DNA of 7,066 nucleotides from Candidatus Nitrosopolaris nunavutensis. Its GTDB lineage: Archaea; Thermoproteota; Nitrososphaeria; Nitrososphaerales; Nitrososphaeraceae. Positions 1-5,664 of the stretch are shown in pieces (the first letter of the stretch is position 1; each line of letters opens with the position of its first letter). The notes beneath the pieces were generated by a model that was not told the origin of the DNA, did no database searches, and saw only the letters and a program-made list of their open reading frames with translations. The stretch is taken from positions 1 to 7,066 of the forward strand of contig DAOM01000244.1 of NCBI GenBank assembly GCA_002501855.1, read 5' to 3'. The translations under genes were made by a program, and so were the position numbers.

Positions 1-274
1 CTTGCCGGAATAGATTAAGCAAATGATAGCCTAGAGAAAAGTTTAGGACTTTCCTGGACGTTCATCATTTGTCTCAGTCCATAATTCTGCTTATACGAAG
101 TTATCATTGGACTTTCAGCTAGGATGTTCACAATTCAAGAATCAAAATGAGTAACTAGTGTCTGACCTCTACGTTATACGCCTAATCTATCGCGCCGTTT
201 CTCGCTGGCATTTATGTACTGTTATCAGAATTCACTACTAAGGCAAAAAGGTAGAGTCACTGCGAAGCGTTGAT

Positions 275-285
275 AAAATATAATA
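275..285 (+). promoter_or_regulatory. TATA-like box ahead of the micro-ORF
   Basis: AAAATATAATA is centred about 31 bases before the ATG at 311. That is roughly where an archaeal TATA box sits relative to the start of a leaderless or short-leader transcript. AT-rich matches arise easily by chance, so this counts only in combination with the palindrome and the ATG. Confidence 0.25.
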
Positions 286-297
286 ACTGGGAAGCAG

Positions 298-311
298 TTG
301 TACATGTACAA
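298..311. repeat. Perfect 14-bp palindrome TTGTACATGTACAA
   Basis: The sequence TTGTACATGTACAA equals its own reverse complement over all 14 bases. Its last base is the A of the ATG at 311, and it follows a TATA-like box, so it sits where an archaeal dimeric repressor site would block transcription. An operator role is inference. No second copy was found in the window. Confidence 0.4.
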
Positions 312-400
312 TGAAAAAGATAATTGCGATACTGGGAAGTCTTGTGACTGGAAAAGCGACGGTTCACCTACGAAATGCAAATTACCTAGGCCACAATTAG
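311..400 (+). CDS. Possible micro-ORF, 29 aa, P-loop-like start
   Basis: A 29-codon frame starts at ATG 311 and stops at TAG 398-400. Residues 1-8 (MKKIIAIL) form a short hydrophobic beta-strand and are followed by GSLVTGKAT at 9-17. That resembles a Walker A loop (GxxxxGK[ST]), but with Ala where the Ser/Thr should be. The fragment looks like the first strand and P-loop of a nucleotide kinase or NTPase, ending before any further domain. It may be a decayed gene start, a small peptide, or chance. A TATA-like box and a palindrome lie directly upstream. I do not assign a function. Confidence 0.18.
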   Translation: MKKIIAILGSLVTGKATVHLRNANYLGHN

Positions 401-428
401 AAAGTAAAGTTTAACCTCAGTAGGTGAA
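363..428. repeat. 9-bp inverted repeat flanking a 48-bp spacer
   Basis: TTCACCTAC at 363-371 is the exact reverse complement of GTAGGTGAA at 420-428. The second arm runs directly into a run of five T (429-433). A small hairpin (TTGCT 432-436 with AGCAA 444-448) follows at once. It could be RNA structure or a spaced protein site. A 9-bp match in a few hundred bases is only mildly unexpected. Confidence 0.2.
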
Positions 429-553
429 TTTTTGCTCTAGAGAAGCAAGATCTATTCGGTGATACTGGAGAGGCAAGGAAGGTAATTGTATTGCAATATG
501 TTAGATGCGAATTGTATGAATGATGACGACTCCAATATCTGAAGATAGATAAC

Positions 554-1141
554 TTATTGTGTCGTAATGTGCCATATCGCGTTTACTTTAGTTTTCCCAG
601 ACGAGCAAGAGCCGGCAGCATGGATCGTATGCTCACCCGTAGACAAAGGTTTAAGGAAAATCCAGTACCCATCAGATACAGCACGGGTCGGACCGGCTTT
701 TGCTCCAAAAACGTTGTTTTCAGGCAACGTCATGTCGAAGGGCTGCGATGAAACGCGATATCTATCTACTTGTACTAATTTTAATCCATCAATTGATGCC
801 TCTTTATGGGTTATGTCATCAATATCTGTTTTCGCACGTAGGATTAATTCTGACTCGGTCTTGAGTGCAGGCTCCTCTGCATAGGAGGTCGTAAAGTTAA
901 TTATTGGAAAGAGGAGTGCTTTTCCAGCTGGAATACTGAAGCTACGTTCTGCTGAGCCTCCATATGTTCCTACGAGAAACCATACATTTGGGTCGACTTG
1001 GTTAGCATTGGACTTTTGCCCGGTCTCATCATAACCAGGGTTTCTATCTTTCGGGATCGATAAGGCCCACCGCCACCAATCTGCGGTCCATTCCTCCCAC
1101 GTCTTACCGAACGGCTTTTCATCTCTTTTGAAAAAGTTCAT
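554..1141 (-). CDS. WW-motif family protein, cytosolic copy lacking the family cysteines
   Basis: This 195-residue protein starts at ATG 1141-1139 and ends at TAA. It is a full-length member of the family seen in the three genes before it. Residues 15-25 carry the Trp motif (W15, W18, W22-W23, W25), followed by SIPKD..NPG at 28-36, VWFL-GT-GG at 53-62, SIPAGKALLFPIIN at 69-82, DGYW at 157-160, and a C-terminal G.H..H strand (H171, H174). There is no signal peptide: the protein begins with a charged MNFFKRDEKPFG and goes straight into the domain. All four cysteines of the secreted paralog at 2732-3469 are replaced here (by S/N near 44, F68, Y/S near 87 and R102); only C179 remains. That fits a cytosolic protein without disulfides. 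Its start lies 44 bases after the stop of the preceding gene with no TATA-like box between, so co-transcription is likely. The biochemical function is unknown. Confidence 0.88.
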   Translation of the reverse strand: MNFFKRDEKPFGKTWEEWTADWWRWALSIPKDRNPGYDETGQKSNANQVDPNVWFLVGTYGGSAERSFSIPAGKALLFPIINFTTSYAEEPALKTESELILRAKTDIDDITHKEASIDGLKLVQVDRYRVSSQPFDMTLPENNVFGAKAGPTRAVSDGYWIFLKPLSTGEHTIHAAGSCSSGKTKVNAIWHITTQ

Positions 1142-1185
1142 AGTTACTTTCAGTCATTACTAACATCCTAACGGCCCATACGCTG

Positions 1186-1851
1186 TCAGCTGACATCCAA
1201 TGTGTAATCTGCCTGTGGCGTAAAAACGTCCTCATTATTCGAAAAATCACGCATTTGAGCGTATGTCTGCAGATTATACACACCTCGCTCACTTATCTTA
1301 AAGAAAACCCAATGGCCATCCCCAAATGCTTGAATCTCCTGGCCCTCTTTAACATCCACATCACTTTCATCAATGGAATAAAAGAGATTCTCACCACTCT
1401 TAGTTTTCCTAGATAGATCCTTCGTATACTTGATTCCTCTTATTGAGGTATAGACTCGAACAGGATCCAGCCGTGTGATATTTCCACCCTTCTTTTCAAT
1501 TGTTGCTAGGATTTTCTCTGCAGAATTGACAAAAAGATTAGAAACATTTTCGAGTTCTTCATACTTATCCTTCGAAGAGAAAATAAACTGGTTGTCACAT
1601 GGACATAAAACAAGCCCACCAATATCTATTTTGGCATTAATCTGTGGGGTAGCAGGCTCGTTGACAAACTCGGATGTTAGAAACCAGACATCATCATTTG
1701 GGAATTTAAATACTCCTCCGCTGCCTTTAGCATTTGATGAAATCATGTAGTTCCACCACTCGGCTGTCCAGAGGCCATAAGTTTTCCCGTTGATCTTTTT
1801 ACCTAAAGTAAAGACCTCTATGCTATTTGTCATGTTAATATGCCCTCTCAT
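1186..1851 (-). CDS. Divergent WW-motif family protein
   Basis: This 221-residue protein starts at ATG 1851-1849; a second in-frame ATG at 1833 (residue 7) is also plausible. The family assignment rests on GKTYGLWTAEWWNYM at 22-36 (W28, W32-W33), VWFL at 55-58, LDPVRVYT in the middle, and DGHWVFFK at 178-185, which replaces the usual DGYW. The block between the Trp motif and VWFL is shortened, the D-TGK-C segment is missing, the SIPAGK loop is replaced by KIDIGGLVLCPCDNQF, and the C-terminal G.H..H strand has become GVYNLQ. It has no signal peptide or membrane segment. It lies third in the array, 155 bases after the gene upstream and 44 bases before the gene downstream. The changes suggest a new role or relaxed constraint, yet the frame is intact. 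Function unknown. Confidence 0.82.
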   Translation of the reverse strand: MRGHINMTNSIEVFTLGKKINGKTYGLWTAEWWNYMISSNAKGSGGVFKFPNDDVWFLTSEFVNEPATPQINAKIDIGGLVLCPCDNQFIFSSKDKYEELENVSNLFVNSAEKILATIEKKGGNITRLDPVRVYTSIRGIKYTKDLSRKTKSGENLFYSIDESDVDVKEGQEIQAFGDGHWVFFKISERGVYNLQTYAQMRDFSNNEDVFTPQADYTLDVS

Positions 1852-1892
1852 ATATCCAATGAATCAGTTTATTTGGGAATTTTTTCATTGAT

Positions 1893-1901
1893 GCATATAT
1901 C
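1893..1901 (-). promoter_or_regulatory. Candidate TATA box for the gene starting at 1851
   Basis: Read on the minus strand this is GATATATGC. It is centred about 46 bases before ATG 1851, which would give a leader of about 20 bases. The 155-base gap upstream of this gene is the widest in the array and is the likeliest place for an internal promoter. A second AT-rich stretch (CTTATAAG) lies at 1911-1918, so the choice is uncertain. Confidence 0.3.
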
Positions 1902-2006
1902 TATAGCGAACTTATAAGGAGTTCGTCGTTCCACTCTAGCTTTACGTCTAGTCCCACTCTACTAGGTGAGGCTGCACAGAAATATATACAGCACACACTT
2001 GCTATT

Positions 2007-2639
2007 TTACTCTATCATCAGATTATAAGTCACTTCTGTTCTAAAACCATCTGCCTGCTCTCCAAGAAAATGAAGTATGTGATTTCCAGCAGATAGAGCT
2101 TCGTTTTTTATCATGATCCAATATCCGTCACACACAACCGCTGTTGGCCCTGCTGCCACTCCACAGAGATTGTCCTGCGGAAGAGTGAAATCGAACAGGT
2201 CAGTCCGAATTCGATAGGGATCTAATTGCGAACACACCAATTTCTCATGATCAAACATCACTTCTTTGTTAGTAACTTGATCTATTATGCTACTACAATA
2301 GTTGATCAAATTCTGCCCACTCTTGTTGCACTGAGTTGTAGTAGACATCTCATTGATGATTGGGAAGAAGAGATTCTCACCCGCAGGTATGCTACAATTC
2401 CGCCTAGCTGTACCACCGGGCGTTCCTGCTAGAAACCATACTGGATTACTCTGTCTTTGACAGCAATTTTTACCGCTGTTATCTGTAGCTGGATTCTCTT
2501 CTCTTCGTATAGATTGCACCCACTCGTACCATTTTTTACTCCAGTATGAATACGTAAAACCCAGGGGTTTATACGGGCTTGGATCGTAAAATACTGAAAT
2601 ATTCTCCCTATTACCCAGTATAAATTCCTCCGATTGCAC
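2007..2639 (-). CDS. WW-motif family protein, cysteine-containing copy without a signal peptide
   Basis: This 210-residue protein starts at GTG 2639-2637, the first usable start: the frame is closed by a TGA 16 codons upstream and no ATG or TTG lies between. Motifs in order are YSYWSKKWYEW at 30-40, NP..D.SGK at 49-57, PVWFLAGT-GG at 66-76, CSIPAG at 82-87, FFPIIN at 91-96, LDPYRIRTDLFDFTLP at 139-154, DGYW at 171-174, and G.H..H with H187 and H190. C59, C82, C104 and C115 match the four cysteines of the secreted paralog upstream; C60 is extra. The protein keeps the disulfide-type cysteines but has no signal peptide. Either the signal was lost recently, or the true 5' end has been disrupted in the 92-base gap before it. 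Function unknown. Confidence 0.85.
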   Translation of the reverse strand: MQSEEFILGNRENISVFYDPSPYKPLGFTYSYWSKKWYEWVQSIRREENPATDNSGKNCCQRQSNPVWFLAGTPGGTARRNCSIPAGENLFFPIINEMSTTTQCNKSGQNLINYCSSIIDQVTNKEVMFDHEKLVCSQLDPYRIRTDLFDFTLPQDNLCGVAAGPTAVVCDGYWIMIKNEALSAGNHILHFLGEQADGFRTEVTYNLMIE

Positions 2640-2667
2640 AGGCCAACATTCTTTGAGCTTTGTGGTA

Positions 2668-2674
2668 CATATAC
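2668..2674 (-). promoter_or_regulatory. Candidate TATA box for the gene starting at GTG 2639
   Basis: TATATGT on the minus strand (inside CATGTATATGTACC) is centred about 32 bases before GTG 2639. In archaea that spacing fits a leaderless or very short-leader transcript and mildly supports the GTG start. Confidence 0.3.
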
Positions 2675-2731
2675 ATGAAGACTTTCATTTTTATGACCTT
2701 TAAGGTTCGCCACTATCGCCGGGTTTTAGAT

Positions 2732-3469
2732 TTACCGCACATTTATGTGATATGCTACTTCGTTTCCAAAATTATTGAGAGCACCACCTGCATAGTTTAC
2801 GACCGACCCAGCAATGTGAACCGTATGAGATCCTACAGGCAACGGCTTCAACAGAACCCAGTAACCATCTGATACGCCTTGCGTAGACCCTACAGGAGCT
2901 CCATTGATATTATTGGTTGGATATGTAAAATTGAATAACGGAGATTGAACTCTATAATTATGCAAACTTTGTGTCTTTGCGCCATCTACAGTAACATCCA
3001 AACCTGTTATCCCTTCGTTTTCGGATTTTGCGCAAGCAAGCAGTTGCTGTTCAGCCTTGAGATTTGGCTTTGCTAGATAATCACACTCTGCATTGATCAG
3101 AGGAAGCATAATCGCTTTTCCTGCAGGTATACTGCATGTCCGAGTGGCCGCTCCGCCAAATGTTCCAGCTAAGAACCAGACTGGGCCGCTCTGTTTTAGA
3201 GCACAATCTTTGCCAGTTGTGTCACCCCCTGGGTTAATGTCCTTTGGGATTGAAATAGTCCATTGCCACCATTTGGCAGTCCATTCGCCGTACGTGAGAC
3301 CATATGGTTTGGAGTCTAACGGATAGCTTTGTGGGCCAATATTGCTATTAGTAGTCTGGCCCCAGGCAAATGGAATTACTGTTGATAATAGGAGTTCTCC
3401 CATTATTACGGCCGACAACAGTAGAACCTTTTTCGCTTGGCGATTCATATTTTTGCTTCTAATCTCCAT
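2732..3469 (-). CDS. Secreted WW-motif family protein, canonical copy
   Basis: This 245-residue protein starts at ATG 3469-3467; ATG 3448 (residue 8) is an alternative that keeps the signal peptide. Residues 8-37 form a classic signal peptide: N-terminal RQAKK, a hydrophobic core from V15 to about I32, and an AWG cleavage site before Q38. The mature part carries YGEWTAKWWQW at 60-70, SIPKDINPGGDTTGKDC at 73-89, SGPVWFLAGTFGG at 94-106, TCSIPAGKAIMLPLIN at 111-126, DGYW at 201-204, and PVGSHTVH at 211-218. C89, C112, C129 and C146 could form two disulfides. I recall bacterial hypothetical proteins with a nearly identical pattern (YGEW..RWWQW..SIP, VWFLAGTFGG, TC.VPAGKA), so the family appears to cross domains; a search would confirm this. 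No catalytic activity is known to me. It is first in the minus-strand array and faces a divergent membrane-protein gene. Confidence 0.9.
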   Translation of the reverse strand: MEIRSKNMNRQAKKVLLLSAVIMGELLLSTVIPFAWGQTTNSNIGPQSYPLDSKPYGLTYGEWTAKWWQWTISIPKDINPGGDTTGKDCALKQSGPVWFLAGTFGGAATRTCSIPAGKAIMLPLINAECDYLAKPNLKAEQQLLACAKSENEGITGLDVTVDGAKTQSLHNYRVQSPLFNFTYPTNNINGAPVGSTQGVSDGYWVLLKPLPVGSHTVHIAGSVVNYAGGALNNFGNEVAYHINVR

Positions 3470-3489
3470 TTTGGTATTTTCACATGTTA

Positions 3490-3501
3490 CTTTATTATAA
3501 G
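3490..3501 (-). promoter_or_regulatory. Candidate TATA box for the gene starting at 3469
   Basis: CTTATAATAAAG on the minus strand is centred about 27 bases before ATG 3469. That is the spacing expected for an archaeal leaderless transcript beginning at or beside the start codon. If translation begins at ATG 3448 instead, the leader would be about 20 bases. Confidence 0.42.
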
Positions 3502-3697
3502 TGCTATCCTACGCCCACGTTATGCTCATGCACATCGTAGTATATATTGGAAAGAACGTGAATCCATTGTATAATTTTCGTAAACACATAAACGATACAA
3601 CATTTAGATCCCTACTGTTCATTGTCAATTTGGAGAATGAATTGGAAGTTATAGATAGTGATGGGAAATAAATGTAATGTACTTCTTATTCCTTACC

Positions 3698-3704
3698 TAT
3701 ATAG
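3698..3704 (+). promoter_or_regulatory. Candidate TATA box for the membrane-protein gene
   Basis: TATATAG within CCTATATAG predicts transcription starting near 3725-3730, giving a leader of about 35 bases before ATG 3762. No strong Shine-Dalgarno sequence precedes the ATG; GGTGGGG at 3747-3753 is the nearest purine-rich stretch. Confidence 0.38.
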
Positions 3705-3761
3705 TTTGAACATAAAAAAAGTACTCGAAGTGGGGAGTAATACACTGGTGGGGTTGTCAGT

Positions 3762-5105
3762 ATGGCTATAACAAATAGCAACCGGTTAATTTTCGCTGCC
3801 GTGATCATTGTAGTTGTTGCGTTAACAATAGATACCTCCTTCATCAAAACCTCTATACTTACCACTAGTGAGTCGGGATCTTCTCAGAGGGTTGATTCCT
3901 TTGTCGTTATAATAAGTATAACTTTGATAGGGCAGTACCTTATTCTGGCATTTGTGAAGAACAAAAGCAAGGAGATCATAAGAAAAAAGGAGCTCCGAAT
4001 CGATGTTATACATAAAATAGTGACAATAGTTCAGTATGCATTAACAGCGATTCTTATTTTTATAATTCTGCAATTAGTTTTGACATCACAGTACAATGTT
4101 AACCTATTGATTGCAGCAACTTCGATAAGCTATGGGCTAGCCGTGGTTATAACGGCTCTACTTGCCCAGCGGTTCTTTTCGTGGTACGCGTCAAACCGAA
4201 ATTCTGTGGCATTTTCATACGGCTTTGCTTCTGCAATATTTATGGCTAATGCACTAGTAGCCCTTTTCTTCGTAGATCTCATTCTTTATAATAATCTACC
4301 ACAGCAAATCGTTCCACACCTGGGCGAAAATATTCCTTTTCTCGCTCCGGGTTCAATAGAGGCTATTCTTAACTCGGCATATGATATATTATCAGTTCTG
4401 TCATTTATGATAATGTGGGGAGCCACTTCGCTGCTTTTACGTCGTTATACTCAAAGATTAGGCAGGGTCAAGTATTGGATTATCTTAAGTATTCCGTTAG
4501 CGTTTTTTGTAAGCCAATTTCTTGCAATATCCTTAAACTTATTTGCACCATTACTCACTTCACAAGCTCTTTTCTATGGCGTTTTCCTTACGTTGATCTT
4601 TACTTTCAGTAAACCAGCTGGCGGTATACTTTTTGGTATTGCTTTTTGGATTGTAGCAAGAAATGTCCGACGTAGTAGTAGTATTGTGAGAGATTATATG
4701 ATTATATCAGCTTATGGGCTCGTCCTACTTTTTACTTCAAGCCAAGCTAGTGTTTTAGCTACTGGTCCTTATCCACCGTTTGGACTGGCCACAGCCTCGT
4801 TTATAGGCTTATCATCTTATTTGGTATTAGTTGGCATCTATTCTTCAGCAATTTCTCTAGCAGAAGACTCAAAATTACGACAATCAATTCGAAGTATTGC
4901 GATAAAGGAATCAAGATTACTGGACAGCATTGGAATGGCTCAGATGGAACAGCAGATACAGAAAAAGGTTATAGAATTTACAAAACAAAATCAAGCTAGA
5001 ATGGCAGAAGAGAGCGGAATTCAGTCTTCTCTTACAGAGGAGGATATGAAAGCGTATTTAGAGCAGGTAATAAGGGAAGTTAAGAAAGACCATCAACAAC
5101 AATGA
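3762..5105 (+). CDS. Polytopic membrane protein with charged C-terminal tail
   Basis: This 447-residue protein starts at ATG 3762. Hydrophobic segments lie near residues 8-24, 46-65, 84-108, 113-136, 148-176, 205-226, 236-262, 266-299 (one or two spans), 312-331 and 341-364, so about ten membrane spans. Short basic loops (KNKSKEIIRKKELR at 66-79, RRYTQRLGR at 227-235, RNVRRS at 300-305) mark cytosolic sides. Residues 366-447 form a soluble, highly charged tail, probably helical or coiled-coil, rich in Glu, Lys and Gln and ending in HQQQ. A Pro/Gly-rich stretch TGPYPPFGLATASF at 334-347 precedes the last span and is the most motif-like part. From memory, Nitrososphaera-type genomes carry many similar proteins of unknown function. 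I see no transporter signature, channel filter, kinase or chemoreceptor domain. It may be a sensor-like or scaffold membrane protein; function is not assigned. Confidence 0.88.
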   Translation: MAITNSNRLIFAAVIIVVVALTIDTSFIKTSILTTSESGSSQRVDSFVVIISITLIGQYLILAFVKNKSKEIIRKKELRIDVIHKIVTIVQYALTAILIFIILQLVLTSQYNVNLLIAATSISYGLAVVITALLAQRFFSWYASNRNSVAFSYGFASAIFMANALVALFFVDLILYNNLPQQIVPHLGENIPFLAPGSIEAILNSAYDILSVLSFMIMWGATSLLLRRYTQRLGRVKYWIILSIPLAFFVSQFLAISLNLFAPLLTSQALFYGVFLTLIFTFSKPAGGILFGIAFWIVARNVRRSSSIVRDYMIISAYGLVLLFTSSQASVLATGPYPPFGLATASFIGLSSYLVLVGIYSSAISLAEDSKLRQSIRSIAIKESRLLDSIGMAQMEQQIQKKVIEFTKQNQARMAEESGIQSSLTEEDMKAYLEQVIREVKKDHQQQ

Positions 5106-5147
5106 TAGTGTTTCGCAACATTTATGGTGTGATGATACGACGGGGGT

Positions 5148-5538
5148 GTGTTGCAGAGCATAGCAGATTGCCAGTTTGTTTGTAGGAGGGATATTCAGGA
5201 AGGTGGTAGAACATGGTGCAAGTTATGGATAAAAGATGGCGGTGAAGCTAATGAGATTGATCTAAACGGGAAAGTTAGCACATCCGAAGCTACTTCATTC
5301 AATATGATCGTAGGAGAAAATAGTCCGCTGAAAGAACACTTTGAGATGCCAATTGATCAGTGTGCCTATGACACCTTTGTCGGAGCTAGAGCTATTCTTA
5401 TACAGGGCCTACCGGTTGGCCAGCATAGAGTACACAGGAGAATTCGGAAGAGGCGCTTATAAAAGCGACTCGGTCCATGACTTCATAGTTAATCCTTTGT
5501 CGAGGACTGGAAAAGATTTGATACCTAAAGCATCCTAG
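5148..5538 (+). pseudogene. Frameshifted gene with a WW-family-like C-terminal strand
   Basis: The first frame opens at GTG 5148 (TTG 5151 is alternative) and stops at 5462 after 104 codons. Up to H96 (codon 5433-5435) it reads as a good protein: C8 and C12, GGRTWCKLWIKDGG at 19-32, EIDLNGKVSTSEATSF at 36-51, SPLKEHFEMPIDQCAYDTF at 59-77, and GLPVGQHRVH at 87-96. It then turns into a basic RRIRKRRL end. One base later, the other frame continues sensibly as GEFGRGAYKSDSVHDFIVNP and stops at 5538. A net one-base insertion or two-base deletion just after 5435 therefore joins two halves of one gene. The restored GLPVGQHRVH..GEF resembles PLPVGSHTVHIAGS of the gene at 2732-3469. The 5' end lacks a signal peptide and is probably also lost, since a TGA sits five codons upstream. 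Sequencing error is the alternative to real decay. Confidence 0.62.
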
Positions 5539-5664
5539 AGGATGATTTGATACCTACTCATAAGGATTTGGCTGCACTCTAAGTTCTCTCGAAGCCGGCC
5601 CAATGCTTTAGATGGGCTCACTTTTCGGTAATAATAGCGTTTTGTTCAGGAAATAAGCTATGCC

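Larger units (their letters stand above)
1..553. other. Gene-poor flank downstream of the minus-strand array
   Basis: All six frames are broken by frequent stops and I found no tRNA-like cloverleaf, repeat array or recognisable protein fragment. The only structures worth noting are a perfect 14-bp palindrome at 298-311, an AT-rich TATA-like stretch at 275-285, a 29-codon open frame at 311-400, and a 9-bp inverted repeat at 363-371 and 420-428. The stretch lies 3' of the last gene of the minus-strand array. I saw no clear oligo-T terminator for that gene on the minus strand here. Confidence 0.6.
3470..3761. other. Divergent intergenic promoter region
   Basis: This 292-bp AT-rich stretch separates two divergently transcribed genes and has no open frame of note. 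TATA-like boxes occur near both ends, at 3490-3501 facing left and 3698-3704 facing right, plus a further TATATA at 3541-3546. I found no clear palindromic operator or riboswitch-like fold. About 190 bases separate the two proposed core promoters, enough for regulator binding. Confidence 0.55.

Noticed and set aside
45..117. Short direct repeat GGACTTTC at 47-54 and 110-117
   Set aside because: Eight bases with no third copy and no flanking symmetry is expected by chance.
557..884. Two plus-strand open frames opposite the gene at 554-1141
   Set aside because: They lie antisense to a well-supported family member and show no motifs; they are reading-frame shadows.
1475..1750. Plus-strand frame of 91 codons
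   Set aside because: Fully antisense to the gene at 1186-1851, with composition mirroring that gene.
2429..2713. Minus-strand frame of 94 codons beginning with ATG 2713
   Set aside because: It overlaps the Trp-motif region of the gene at 2007-2639 in another frame and has no family features; only its ATG is of interest as a possible frameshifted 5' end.
2660..2872. Plus-strand frame of 70 codons
   Set aside because: Antisense to the end of the secreted paralog and the intergenic gap; no motif or promoter.
3093..3326. Plus-strand frame of 77 codons
   Set aside because: Antisense to the most conserved part of the gene at 2732-3469.
4415..4612. Alternate-frame open stretch inside the membrane-protein gene
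   Set aside because: Same-strand shadow whose hydrophobicity comes from the real gene.
5541..5664. Missing N-terminal domain of the ATP-grasp enzyme hidden in another frame
   Set aside because: The three plus-strand frames here are short or stop-containing and show no pre-ATP-grasp motif; 124 bases are also too few for that domain.
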